This document shows, piece after piece, positions 47,387 through 55,800 of a DNA stretch of 64,000 nucleotides. Under the pieces are notes generated by a model that saw only the letters and a program-made list of their open reading frames with translations, searched no databases and had not been told where the DNA came from. Origin of the DNA: Aquabacterium soli (lineage in GTDB: Bacteria; Pseudomonadota; Gammaproteobacteria; Burkholderiales; Burkholderiaceae_C); the NCBI RefSeq assembly GCF_003933735.1, contig NZ_RSED01000005.1, positions 186,001-250,000 on the forward strand, read 5' to 3'. Each line of letters begins with the position of its first letter. Position 1 is the stretch's first letter. The position numbers and the translations under genes were made by a program.

Positions 47387-48427
47387 TCAGCGTGCGGTGC
47401 TTCGTTCCCTTTGACGGAATTCGCTGGGCGTGAGCCCTGTCCAGCGCTTGAAGGCGCGCGTGAAGCTGTGCCGGTCGGCAAACCCGAGGCGCTCGCTGAG
47501 CGATTCGATGTCGCTGCTGTCGGCCTTCAAGGCGCTCACGGCCAGGTGGAAGCGGCAGCGTGCCTGGATGTCGGCGAAGACCTGGCCTTCATCGCGCAGG
47601 CGGCGTTGCAGGGTGCGCGGGTGCAGATTGAAGCGCTCGGCCATGCGCTCGATGCCCTGGCCGAGCAGCGCGGGCGAGGCCATCATGGCGTGCTCGATGG
47701 CGCCGACCACGGTGTCGCCCGCGGAGGCCGGCAGTTGCTGGGCGATGGCGCTCTGGGCCTGCTCGTGCAGACCGGGCATGGCACCGGGCAAGGCCATGTC
47801 GAGCATGCGGGTGGGAAACACCAGCGCATTGCGCGCCTGCTTGATGAGCACAGGCACCTTGAACTGCCGCTCGCAGGCCGCCAGCGCCGCACCCGGGTCG
47901 TGGCGCAGGTAGATGCCTTCGGCCTGGGCCGCGTCGCCCAGGGCCAGCCGTGCGATGCGGTTGATGGTCGCGAACACGCATTCCACGAAGCAGCCCTTGA
48001 GGCGCTCGTCCTCGGTGGGCAGCGCCGCCTCGACCACCAGCGCGGCCTGCGCGCCAGACTCTTCGATGCGGATGTGCAGGGTGGGCACCAGCAGGCGCAC
48101 CCAGTCCAGCGCGGGCAGGGCGTGGCGCAGCGTGGGGCTGGTGGCCACGAAGGTGTCCAGCTCGGGCAGGCGATCGAAGGCGAACAGCTCGCCCACCACC
48201 AGCGGGAAGTGCATCGTGGGTGCGGCGGCGGCCACGCAGTCGCGCATCAGGCTCACCAGGGCCTCGGTGCGGATCTGCGGCGCAGGGCCTTGCGTGTCCA
48301 GCCCGGCCGCCTTGAACAAGGGCGCGATGTTGAAGCGGCAGTGCATCGCCGCCTTCACCCAGGTGGTGGTGCCGACGAAGGGCATCGTGTCGCCTGCGGG
48401 GCGCAGCGCCGCGGGGCCTGGCGTCAT
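47387..48427 (-). CDS. AraC-family transcriptional regulator
   Basis: About 346 residues. The N-terminal domain resembles the arabinose-binding-like ligand domain of AraC regulators (PF12625 type). The C-terminal 100 residues hold the two helix-turn-helix motifs (MAERFNLHPRTLQRRL and LSERLGFADRHSFTRAFKRWTGLTPSEFR). The start is uncertain: I use the ATG at 48427; a TTG at 48505 would add 26 residues. It lies directly upstream of, and on the same strand as, the ferritin-like hydrolase, which may be its target. Confidence 0.87.
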   Translation of the reverse strand: MTPGPAALRPAGDTMPFVGTTTWVKAAMHCRFNIAPLFKAAGLDTQGPAPQIRTEALVSLMRDCVAAAAPTMHFPLVVGELFAFDRLPELDTFVATSPTLRHALPALDWVRLLVPTLHIRIEESGAQAALVVEAALPTEDERLKGCFVECVFATINRIARLALGDAAQAEGIYLRHDPGAALAACERQFKVPVLIKQARNALVFPTRMLDMALPGAMPGLHEQAQSAIAQQLPASAGDTVVGAIEHAMMASPALLGQGIERMAERFNLHPRTLQRRLRDEGQVFADIQARCRFHLAVSALKADSSDIESLSERLGFADRHSFTRAFKRWTGLTPSEFRQRERSTAR

Positions 48428-48584
48428 CGGGGAGGGGGTGGTCTGCAGCACAGCGCTTGTCAATCCTGAACGGGAACCGGACAACGGTTCAGCCTTGGCC
48501 GCCAATCTAGGGGGCCGAAGGCGACTTGAACAGGGCTGTGGATGACAGAAAGGGAACCGACCGCGACAAAAATCGCGCCCAAGC

Positions 48585-49298
48585 TCAGGACTTGGCGTCT
48601 GCCTCGCTCATCAGCTTGCGAGCATGCTCGATCGAGGCCGTGAAGATGGCCATCATGTTGCGCAGCATCTCCTCCAGCGGGGTGGCGCACTTCTCTTCCA
48701 CCCACATCGTGGCCAGGCGGATGTTGGAGCCCACCAGGCCATTGCTGATCAGGTTGGGGTTCAGCCCGACCTTGTCCAGGTTGGGAAAGAGCATCTCGAT
48801 GAAGCTGCCGATCAGGTTGGCAAAGTCGCTGTTGGATTCGGCGCTGATGCGCTGGATGCCCGGCCCCACGGTGAAGGCGTCGATCAGCATGACGCGGGCG
48901 CGGCGCGGATCCTCGCGAATGAACTCCAGGAAGGTGCGCAGCGCGGCCTCGGCCAGTTGCTCGGGCATCAGGGGGGTGCGCTGCAGCACGCCCATGGTCT
49001 TGTCCATCAGCTCGCGGCTGACGCTGAGGTACACAGCCTCGAACAGCGCTTCCATGCCCTCGAAGGATTCATAGAAATAGCGCGAAGTCAGTTCTGCATG
49101 CCGGCACACATCGCGCACGGTGGACACGTGGTAGCCCTGCTCTCCGAACACGCCCAGTGCGGCCGCCACGAGGCGCTCGCGCCGCTGACGCTGGCGCTCG
49201 TCTTTGTCGACGCCGCCATACCGGCGGCCACCGCCTGCGACCGGAGCCCCTGATTCAGGTGTATTGCTGGGGTTAACCCTGTTTTTGGAAATCTCCAT
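48585..49298 (-). CDS. TetR-family transcriptional regulator
   Basis: A 237-residue repressor-type protein. After a flexible N-terminus, the helix-turn-helix domain is clear (RRERLVAAALGVFGEQGYHVSTVRDVCRHAELTSRYFYESFEGMEALFE). The C-terminal ligand domain is all helical. The ATG is at 49296-49298. It is divergent from the Baeyer-Villiger monooxygenase gene with 78 bases between starts, so control of that operon is likely. Confidence 0.9.
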   Translation of the reverse strand: MEISKNRVNPSNTPESGAPVAGGGRRYGGVDKDERQRQRRERLVAAALGVFGEQGYHVSTVRDVCRHAELTSRYFYESFEGMEALFEAVYLSVSRELMDKTMGVLQRTPLMPEQLAEAALRTFLEFIREDPRRARVMLIDAFTVGPGIQRISAESNSDFANLIGSFIEMLFPNLDKVGLNPNLISNGLVGSNIRLATMWVEEKCATPLEEMLRNMMAIFTASIEHARKLMSEADAKS

Positions 49299-49337
49299 TG
49301 TCAAATACAGTTTTGAAACGCGCTGTTGTCACAATGG
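49295..49337. promoter_or_regulatory. possible operator dyad between TetR and monooxygenase genes
   Basis: CCATTGT (49295-49301) and ACAATGG (49331-49337) form a 7-base inverted repeat with 29 bases between, in the intergenic region between divergent starts. The left arm includes the tetR start codon, which weakens the case. The region is notably AT-rich. Confidence 0.3.
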
Positions 49338-49376
49338 TGATGTGCAGGCGCTGGGGGTGATTCTGGAGTGGCGAGC

Positions 49377-50846
49377 ATGGGTGAGCGAGCAAGTGTCCTG
49401 ATCGTAGGCACGGGGTTTTCCGGCCTGGGCATGGGCATTCGTCTGAAACAGTCTGGTGTGGATGATTTTGTCATCCTTGAGCGGGCTGACGACCTGGGAG
49501 GCACCTGGCGTGACAACCATTACCCCGGCTGCGCCTGCGATGTGCAGTCGAACCTGTACTCGTTCTCTTTCGCGCCCAACCCCAACTGGTCGCGCCAGTT
49601 TGCGCCGCAGCCGGAGATCTGGGCCTACCTGCGCCAGTGCGCCAGCCGTTACAACATCTTGCCCCACATTCGCTACAACGCCAATGTGGTGAATGCCACC
49701 TTCGACGAAAGCACCTCTACCTGGGTGGTGCGCACGGCCGACGGCCGCACCTTCAAGGGCCAGACCCTGGTGTGGGGCGGTGGTGCTTTGAGCAATCCCT
49801 TCATCCCGCAGACGCCCGGCGCCGACACCTTCCAGGGCGAGATGTTCCACTCGGCCGTGTGGCGCCACGATGTCGATCTGCGCGGCAAGCGCGTGGCCGT
49901 GGTGGGCAGCGGCGCCAGCGCCATCCAGTTCCTGCCACGCATCGCGCCCAAGGCCGGGCAGATCGACTACTACCAGCGCACACCGCCCTGGGTGATGCCC
50001 AAGCCCGATTTCGTGCGCTCGGCCTTCTCCAAGAAGCTGTTCGGCGCGCTGCCCTTCCTGCAGACCCTGGCGCGCGGCCTGACCTACGTCACGCTGGAGT
50101 CGCGCGTGCTGGCCTTCGTGCTGCACCCCAAGGTGCTGACCGTGGTCGAACTGATCGGCAAGCGCCACATCCACAAGCACGTGAAGGACCCGGCCAAGCG
50201 CCAGGCCCTCACGCCCAGCTTCCGTGCCGGCTGCAAGCGCGTGCTGATCTCGAACGACTACTACCCGGCGATGGCGCGCGACAACGTGCACATCGTGACG
50301 GACGGCATCCGCCAGATCACGGCCACGGGCCTGATCACCCAGGATGGCCGCGAGCGCCAGGCCGACGTCATCATCTGGGGCACGGGCTTTCAGGTGCAGG
50401 ACATGGTGCCGCGTGGCACCTTCATCGGCGTGGGCGGCCGCGACATCTGCGATGGCTGGCAGGTGCGTGGCGGCCCCGAGGCCTACCTGGGCCTGACGGT
50501 GTCGGGCTTTCCCAACCTGTTCTTCATGATGGGCCCCAACACCGGCCTGGGCCACAGTTCGATGGTCTACATGATCGAATCGCAGGTGCAGTATGTGCTC
50601 GATGCCATCCTGACGATGCGCGCCCGCGGCCTGGGCCATGTGGATGTGAAGCCCGACCTGCAGCGCCAGTTCGTGGACCAGACGCAGACCAGGCTCAAGG
50701 GCACGGTGTGGGCCACCGGTTGCAAGAGCTGGTACATCAACGAGAGCGGCAAGAACACCACGCTGTGGCCCGGTTTCACCTTCGCCTACCGCCGCGCCAC
50801 CAGCGCGTTCCGGTTGGGGGATTACGCGGTCAAGAGCGGGCGATGA
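49377..50846 (+). CDS. Baeyer-Villiger-type flavin monooxygenase
   Basis: A 489-residue FAD/NADPH enzyme. The FAD loop is GTGFSGLGMG near residue 12 and the NADPH loop is VVGSGASAIQ. The Baeyer-Villiger fingerprint FxGxxxHxxxW is intact (FQGEMFHSAVW). Such enzymes insert oxygen next to a ketone to give an ester or lactone. The ATG at 49377 has GGAG eight bases upstream. It heads a likely operon with an SDR dehydrogenase and an HSL-type esterase, under the divergent TetR. Confidence 0.92.
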   Translation: MGERASVLIVGTGFSGLGMGIRLKQSGVDDFVILERADDLGGTWRDNHYPGCACDVQSNLYSFSFAPNPNWSRQFAPQPEIWAYLRQCASRYNILPHIRYNANVVNATFDESTSTWVVRTADGRTFKGQTLVWGGGALSNPFIPQTPGADTFQGEMFHSAVWRHDVDLRGKRVAVVGSGASAIQFLPRIAPKAGQIDYYQRTPPWVMPKPDFVRSAFSKKLFGALPFLQTLARGLTYVTLESRVLAFVLHPKVLTVVELIGKRHIHKHVKDPAKRQALTPSFRAGCKRVLISNDYYPAMARDNVHIVTDGIRQITATGLITQDGRERQADVIIWGTGFQVQDMVPRGTFIGVGGRDICDGWQVRGGPEAYLGLTVSGFPNLFFMMGPNTGLGHSSMVYMIESQVQYVLDAILTMRARGLGHVDVKPDLQRQFVDQTQTRLKGTVWATGCKSWYINESGKNTTLWPGFTFAYRRATSAFRLGDYAVKSGR

Positions 50847-50923
50847 GATCGGCCACACTGGACTGTTCATTTCGGCAAGATTGACGATGAGGATGCGGGT
50901 ATCGATGCCCGCCGGAGACAAGC

Positions 50924-51760
50924 ATGAAGAACTTCAAGAACAAGGTTGCGGCCATCACCGGCGCCGCATCGGGCATGGGACGTGAACTGGCGGTTGAACT
51001 CGCCCAGCGGGGCTGCCACGTGGCCCTGTCCGATGTGAACGAGACCGGCCTGGCGGAAACCGCCGCGCTGGCCCGCAAGCACGGCGTGAAGGTGTCTACC
51101 GCGAAGCTGGATGTCTCCAACCGCGAGGCCATGAACGCCTGGGCCGACCAGGTGGCCACCGAGTTCGGTCAGGTCAACCTGATCTTCAACAACGCCGGTG
51201 TGGCGCTGGGTGCCACGCTGGACAAGGTCAAGCCCGCCGATTTCGAGTGGATCATGGGCATCAACTTCTGGGGCGTGGTGTGGGGCACGCAGGCCTTCCT
51301 GCCGCACCTCAAGAAGTCGGGCGATGGCCACGTGGTCAACATCTCCAGCCTGTTCGGCCTGATGTCGCAGCCCACACAGGGTACCTACAACGCCAGCAAG
51401 TTCGCTGTGCGTGGCTTCACCGAATCGCTGCGCCAGGAGCTCGATGTCGAGAACTGCGGCGTGAGCGCCACCTGCGTGCACCCGGGCGGCATCCGCACCA
51501 ACATCGCCCGTGCGGCCAAGCTGGATCCATCCATGGCCAAGCCTGGCACCGACATCGAGGCCGCCCGCCGCCGCTTCGACAAGCTGCTCAACACCACCAC
51601 GGCCAACAAGGCCGCGCGCCTGATGATCCGCGCCGTCGAAGGCAACAAGCGCCGCCTGCTGATCGGGCCGGACGCCGTGTTCCTCGACAAGTTCGTGCGC
51701 ATCGTGGGCTCGTGGTACCAGCCCTTCGTGACCTACTTCTTCAAGAAGATGATGGGCTGA
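50924..51760 (+). CDS. short-chain dehydrogenase/reductase
   Basis: A 278-residue classical SDR. It has GAASGMG for the cofactor, NNAG, an active-site Ser in NISSLFG and YNASK. The N-terminal Asp after the second strand (LSDVNE) favours NAD(H). In this operon it could oxidise an alcohol to the ketone used by the monooxygenase. The esterase start overlaps or closely follows its stop. Confidence 0.92.
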   Translation: MKNFKNKVAAITGAASGMGRELAVELAQRGCHVALSDVNETGLAETAALARKHGVKVSTAKLDVSNREAMNAWADQVATEFGQVNLIFNNAGVALGATLDKVKPADFEWIMGINFWGVVWGTQAFLPHLKKSGDGHVVNISSLFGLMSQPTQGTYNASKFAVRGFTESLRQELDVENCGVSATCVHPGGIRTNIARAAKLDPSMAKPGTDIEAARRRFDKLLNTTTANKAARLMIRAVEGNKRRLLIGPDAVFLDKFVRIVGSWYQPFVTYFFKKMMG

Positions 51761-51792
51761 TGCCCCTGACCTCTGTTCAAGGAGCCCCGCCC

Positions 51793-52785
51793 ATGTCTGC
51801 CGCCCTGCACGCTGTGAAAAACACGCCCGCCCCCGTGACTACCCTGCCCATCATCCGGCAGTACCTGCCCCCCAAGGGCGCCAAGGAAAGCCTGATGGGC
51901 GCCTTGCTCCGCGGCGCCTTGATCGTGGGTCTCAAGCCCTTCCTGGGCCCGCCCTGGAACGTCGCCACGCAGCGCGCTGCGCTGCATGTCGGCTCGGTGG
52001 TGATGCCGCAGGATGGCCGAGCCCTTGTGGTCAAGGACCGCATTGGAGCGCTGGAGGTCGAGCGCGTCACGGCCAAGGCCGTGCCCCAGCCGCGCCATGC
52101 CATCGTGTACATGCACGGTGGCGCCTTCTGCGTGGGCAGCCCGCGCACGCACCGCAGCATCACCACGCGCCTGGCCGCGCTCACCGGCGCGCTGGTGCTG
52201 GTGCCGCACTACCGTCGCACGCCCGAGCATCCCTTTCCGGCGCAGATCGAGGATGGCGTGGCCGCCTACAAGCAGCTGCTGGCCGAGGGCTTTGCACCCG
52301 AGCGCATCGGCATCGCTGGTGATTCGGCCGGTGGCAACCTGACCTACATGCTGTCGGCTGCGCTGCGCCAGCAGGGGCTGCCACAGCCGGCGGTGCTGGT
52401 GATGATGTCGCCGGTGGTGAGCACCGAGTTCGATCCCAACGGCAGCGCCGTCACGCGCGCGCACCGCGATCCGATGATCCGGCCGGCCTGGGCCCATCAG
52501 GTGCTGGACTGGTACAACGCGCCGGCCGACCATCCCCTGGGCACGCCCAAGGCCATCGACCTGTCGGAGATGCCGCCATCGCTGATCCAGGTGGGTGAGG
52601 ACGAGGTGCTGTACGACGATTCGCAATGGATCGTCGAGGCCGCCACGCGCGCCGGCCGTCATGCCGAGCTGGAGATCTACCTCAAGCGCTGGCATGTGTT
52701 CCAGTCGCATGCGGGGCTGCTGCCCAGCTCTGACCAGGCCTTGCAGCGGCAGGCCGAGTTCTTCAAGCGCTATTGGGCTGCTTGA
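51793..52785 (+). CDS. alpha/beta hydrolase, hormone-sensitive lipase family esterase
   Basis: A 330-residue esterase of family IV. HGGAF supplies the oxyanion hole (about residue 107), GDSAGG holds the nucleophile Ser, the acid lies in GEDEVLYDD and the His in WHVFQSH. I chose the ATG at 51793 because AAGGAG lies eight bases upstream; an ATG at 51760 overlaps the SDR stop and is weaker. It would hydrolyse the ester formed by the monooxygenase. Confidence 0.92.
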   Translation: MSAALHAVKNTPAPVTTLPIIRQYLPPKGAKESLMGALLRGALIVGLKPFLGPPWNVATQRAALHVGSVVMPQDGRALVVKDRIGALEVERVTAKAVPQPRHAIVYMHGGAFCVGSPRTHRSITTRLAALTGALVLVPHYRRTPEHPFPAQIEDGVAAYKQLLAEGFAPERIGIAGDSAGGNLTYMLSAALRQQGLPQPAVLVMMSPVVSTEFDPNGSAVTRAHRDPMIRPAWAHQVLDWYNAPADHPLGTPKAIDLSEMPPSLIQVGEDEVLYDDSQWIVEAATRAGRHAELEIYLKRWHVFQSHAGLLPSSDQALQRQAEFFKRYWAA

Positions 52786-52816
52786 TGCGGCGCTGAGTTT
52801 TCTCACGGCCTCCTTG

Positions 52817-52848
52817 AAACCGCTTCTGCCTTGTCGGAAGCGGTTTTT
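52817..52848 (+). terminator. intrinsic terminator after the esterase gene
   Basis: A 9- to 10-bp stem (52817-52826 with 52837-52846) with a 10-base loop runs into a T-stretch at 52844-52848. It ends the monooxygenase-SDR-esterase transcript. Confidence 0.88.
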
Positions 52849-52902
52849 CCTTTTTTGGGAAGGATGTGGTGGGTGCCTGGAGCGGGCGCAGGCCATGGCG
52901 GG

Positions 52903-53128
52903 AACGGCTGCCGAGAGGGCGGGCTGGCGGCGGTTCACTGTGGCGGTCGGCCTTGCAGGCCAACTACCCTGTGGTGCTCGGTCGTGGCAGGCGGCTGCGG
53001 AACTCGGGCCTTGCAGGCCCTCAGACAGTCCTCGCCGACCCCTGTCCTGCGGCCAGGGGCAACCTGCCCCAACCTGCGCTCCTCGGCGCCCCAGAGGCCC
53101 TAGCCAGCCCGCCCTCTCGGCAGCCGTT
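52903..53128. repeat. palindromic repeat element A with 25-bp terminal inverted repeats
   Basis: A perfect 25-base inverted repeat bounds this 226-bp element (52903-52927 with 53104-53128). Inside are smaller palindromes around GGCCTTGCAGGCC. Two internal stretches recur, inverted, in element B (53221-53463): about 52932-52980 matches 53383-53431, and about 53079-53103 matches 53253-53277, with only a few differences. No coding gene is supported here. It may be a MITE-like or mosaic intergenic repeat; no flanking target duplication was confirmed. Confidence 0.85.
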
Positions 53129-53158
53129 CTACTCCACCATGGCATGCGCCCTTGGGCG

Positions 53159-53194
53159 GGATGTGAAGGCGGGGCAAGCCCCGCCTTCACATCC
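53159..53194. repeat. perfect 17-bp-arm hairpin between elements A and B
   Basis: Arms 53159-53175 and 53178-53194 are perfectly complementary with two bases between them. The sequence lies between the two larger inverted elements. It could form a cruciform or a very stable RNA hairpin; no T-run follows on either strand. Confidence 0.92.
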
Positions 53195-53220
53195 ATTCTC
53201 CCCAAAGCACCACTCGTGCG

Positions 53221-53463
53221 GTCGGTGGGGTGTAAGGGCCCCGGGGAGAGGGCCTCTGTGGCGCCGAGGAGCGCAGCGGCGAGGTGGGCATGCGCGCAGC
53301 GCATGCTTCGTTCATCTGACTCGCTGCCCTTGTCTGAACGGAGCGCCCATGGGCGCGCAGTGAGTTGGGCAGCGCCACCTCGTCGCGAGCACCGCAGGGT
53401 AGTCGGCCCAAAGGGCCGGCCGCCACAGTGAACCGATCCCCGGGGCCCTTACACCCCACCGAC
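53221..53463. repeat. palindromic repeat element B with 26-bp terminal inverted repeats
   Basis: A perfect 26-base inverted repeat (53221-53246 with 53438-53463) bounds this 243-bp element. Its interior shares two stretches with element A in opposite orientation and contains further palindromes such as GCATGCGC-GCA-GCGCATGC. Together with element A and the central hairpin it fills nearly all of the gene-free region 52849-53506. Confidence 0.87.
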
Positions 53464-53506
53464 AAGCCCGAGCCTGCCCCACCACCAACCAACAACCGGC
53501 CCAACG

Positions 53507-53534
53507 AAAAAGGGCCCCCCGAAGGAAGCCCTTT
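53507..53534 (-). terminator. intrinsic terminator with UUCG tetraloop for the acyl-CoA dehydrogenase gene
   Basis: Reading the minus strand, an 11-bp stem (including two T-G pairs) closes on a C(UUCG)G tetraloop and is followed by five T residues. It lies about 30 bases after the dehydrogenase stop. Confidence 0.9.
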
Positions 53535-53562
53535 CAGCAAGCCCAAGCAAGCCGCGAAAAAA

Positions 53563-55386
53563 TCAACCCATCACGAAGTGCTCGTTGTCCATCGCCATCG
53601 TCGTGGCGCTGGTCGCCAGCATCCCGGTGCGGTGCCCATCGGCGCGCGGCAGCAGTCGGTCGAAGTAGAACTCCGCCGTCTGGATCTTCGACTTGTAGAA
53701 CTCCGGCGTCTCCTTGCCGCTCTTGTCGGCCAGCTTCTCCGAGGCCACCACGGCCTGCTGCAGCCAGAAGTAGGCCATCATCACGAAGCCCGAGTACATC
53801 AGGAAGTCGTGGCACGAGCTGCTCACCGTGTCGCGGTCCTTCGCGGCGCGCAGCATGATGCGCAGCGTCGCCCACTTCCACTGCAGCGAACGGCGGATCA
53901 GCGCACGCGCCATCGCGCCGATCGGGCCGCCGCTGAAGGCGTGGCCCTTGGCGAAGCCGATCATCTCGTTGGTGAACTCCTTGATGCACTTGCCGCGCGT
54001 CTGCAGCAGCACCTTGCGGCCCAGCAGGTCCAGCGCCTGGATGCCGGTCGTGCCTTCGTACAACGTCGAGATGCGCGCGTCACGGGCGATCTGCTCCATG
54101 CCGTGCTCCTTGATGTAGCCGTGGCCACCGAACACCTGCATGCCGATGTTGGCCGATTCCAGGCCCATCTCGGTCAGGAAGCCCTTGAGAATGGGGGTGT
54201 AGAAGCCCAGGCGGTTGTCGTAGTCCTCGTACTTGGCCTGGTTGCCTTCCAGGATGCCGTTGACCATGTTGTCGGCCAGCTTGGCAGCGTGGTAGATCAT
54301 CGAGCGGCCGCCTTCGGCCACGGCCTTCTGTGTCAGCAGCATGCGGCGCACGTCGGCGTGCCAGATCAGGGCGTCGGCCACCTGGTCCGCATCCTTCTTG
54401 CCCGACAGCGCGCGCATTGAACGGCGCTCCTTGGCGTAGGGCAGGGCGCCCTGGTAGGACAGCTCGGCGTGGGCGATGCCCTGCACCGCGGTGCCGATGC
54501 GCGCTGTGTTCATGAACGTGAACATGGCTTCCAGGCCCTTGTTGGGCTCGGCGATCATGTAGCCGATGGCTTCGTCGAAGTTCAGCACGGCGGTGGCCGA
54601 GGCGCGGATGCCCATCTTGTGCTCGATCGAGCCGCAGACCACTGGGTTGCGCTCACCGACCGAACCATCGGCGTTCACCATGAACTTGGGCACGATGAAC
54701 AGCGAGATGCCGCGCGTGCCCTTGGGCGCATCGGGCAGGCGGGCCAGCACGATGTGGATGATGTTCTCGGCCAGGTCGTGTTCACCGGCCGAGATGAAGA
54801 TCTTGGTGCCGCTGATCTTGTAGCTGCCGTCGCCCACGGGCTCGGCCTTGGTCTTGACCTGGCCCAGGTCGGTGCCGCACTGGGGCTCGGTCAGGCACAT
54901 GGTGCCGGTCCATTCGCCGGAGACCAGCTTGGGCAGGTAGGTGTTCTTCTGGGCCTCGTTGCCGTACTGCATCACGGTGTTCATGCAGCCCAGGCTCAGG
55001 CCGGGGTACATGGTGAACGACCAGTTGGCCGTGCCCATCATCTCGGCCTTCATCAGGTTCAGCGACATCGGCAGGCCTTGGCCGCCGTACTCGGTAGGGT
55101 GCGACAGGCCTTGCCAGCCGCCGGCCACGTACTCGGCATAGGCTTCCTTGAAGCCCTTGGGCGTGGTCACGTTGCCGTTCTCGAAGTGGCAGCCTTCCAG
55201 GTCACCGGAATGGTTGATGGGCGACAGGATCTCTTCGCAGAACGTGGCGCAGCCTTCCAGGATGGCATCGACCATGTCGGGCGTGGCCTCGCCGCCGTTG
55301 GACAGCTGGGCGTAGTGGCCGGGGTAGTCGAACACTTCGTTCAACAGGAACTTGACGTCACGCAAAGGGGCCTTGTACTGCGGCAT
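53563..55386 (-). CDS. acyl-CoA dehydrogenase (long form with extra C-terminal domain)
   Basis: A 607-residue FAD enzyme that introduces the alpha-beta double bond in an acyl-CoA. Acyl-CoA dehydrogenase motifs: CLTEPQCGTDL, KISGTKIFISAGEHD, then AHAELSYQGALPYAKERR and VFGGHGYIKEHGMEQIARDARISTLYEGTTGIQALDL with the Glu of YEGT as likely catalytic base. The length and the last ~130 residues match the DmdC/FadE5-like subgroup rather than the short ~380-residue enzymes. Substrate unknown. Two TetR-type dyads lie about 90-120 bases before the start. Confidence 0.93.
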   Translation of the reverse strand: MPQYKAPLRDVKFLLNEVFDYPGHYAQLSNGGEATPDMVDAILEGCATFCEEILSPINHSGDLEGCHFENGNVTTPKGFKEAYAEYVAGGWQGLSHPTEYGGQGLPMSLNLMKAEMMGTANWSFTMYPGLSLGCMNTVMQYGNEAQKNTYLPKLVSGEWTGTMCLTEPQCGTDLGQVKTKAEPVGDGSYKISGTKIFISAGEHDLAENIIHIVLARLPDAPKGTRGISLFIVPKFMVNADGSVGERNPVVCGSIEHKMGIRASATAVLNFDEAIGYMIAEPNKGLEAMFTFMNTARIGTAVQGIAHAELSYQGALPYAKERRSMRALSGKKDADQVADALIWHADVRRMLLTQKAVAEGGRSMIYHAAKLADNMVNGILEGNQAKYEDYDNRLGFYTPILKGFLTEMGLESANIGMQVFGGHGYIKEHGMEQIARDARISTLYEGTTGIQALDLLGRKVLLQTRGKCIKEFTNEMIGFAKGHAFSGGPIGAMARALIRRSLQWKWATLRIMLRAAKDRDTVSSSCHDFLMYSGFVMMAYFWLQQAVVASEKLADKSGKETPEFYKSKIQTAEFYFDRLLPRADGHRTGMLATSATTMAMDNEHFVMG

Positions 55387-55474
55387 ATGTCACCTCGGGT
55401 CATCGGGCGGGCCGCCAGGCCGCGCCACCATGTGAAAACGCATCCGGCAGCCCGCCGGCGGGGGTTGGTTGGTT

Positions 55475-55509
55475 TTCGAACGCTCGTTCTTTTCAAACGG
55501 GCGTTCGAA
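55475..55509 (-). promoter_or_regulatory. tandem TetR-type operator dyads upstream of the acyl-CoA dehydrogenase
   Basis: GAACG-CT-CGTTC (55478-55489) is a perfect 12-base palindrome, and AACG-GG-CGTT (55496-55505) is a second one 18 bases away centre to centre. They are nested in a larger dyad with arms TTCGAACG (55475-55482) and CGTTCGAA (55502-55509). This AACG-NN-CGTT pattern is that of TetR-family repressors of fatty-acid oxidation genes. It lies within the 414-bp intergenic region 55387-55800, where I see no other feature. Confidence 0.75.
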
Positions 55510-55800
55510 TTGGCCGCATTTATACCCCAGCGCGCGGCGTTTGTGGCAGGGATTTCCGCGCGGGTGTGGGGGATTTGGCAGGGAATGGGCGGCCGACCCC
55601 ATGAGTGGAGGGGCGCCCAGCAGATTTCTCCCGGTGGAGGGCTCTGGTCTTCAGCAGGTCAGTCCGCCGCGCGCGGAAGCCTTGAGCCTCCCCGTGTTTT
55701 GGTGTCGGGTATGCACCTGGTTTAACGGGTTCTCACCAATGAAGCGACGCGACAGGCTTCGCGAGAGTGGCGGGAACATCAAAACAACGCACCTCACGCC

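Noticed and set aside
51733..53304. Long minus-strand open frame of 523 codons over the esterase and palindromic region
   Set aside because: It runs antisense to a well-supported esterase and then through the inverted repeats; its translation is low-complexity Arg/Ala/Pro/Gly, as expected for a shadow frame in very GC-rich DNA.
52903..53463. Insertion sequence with transposase
   Set aside because: Inverted repeats are clear, but the interior is about 200 bases in each element and encodes no transposase-like protein.
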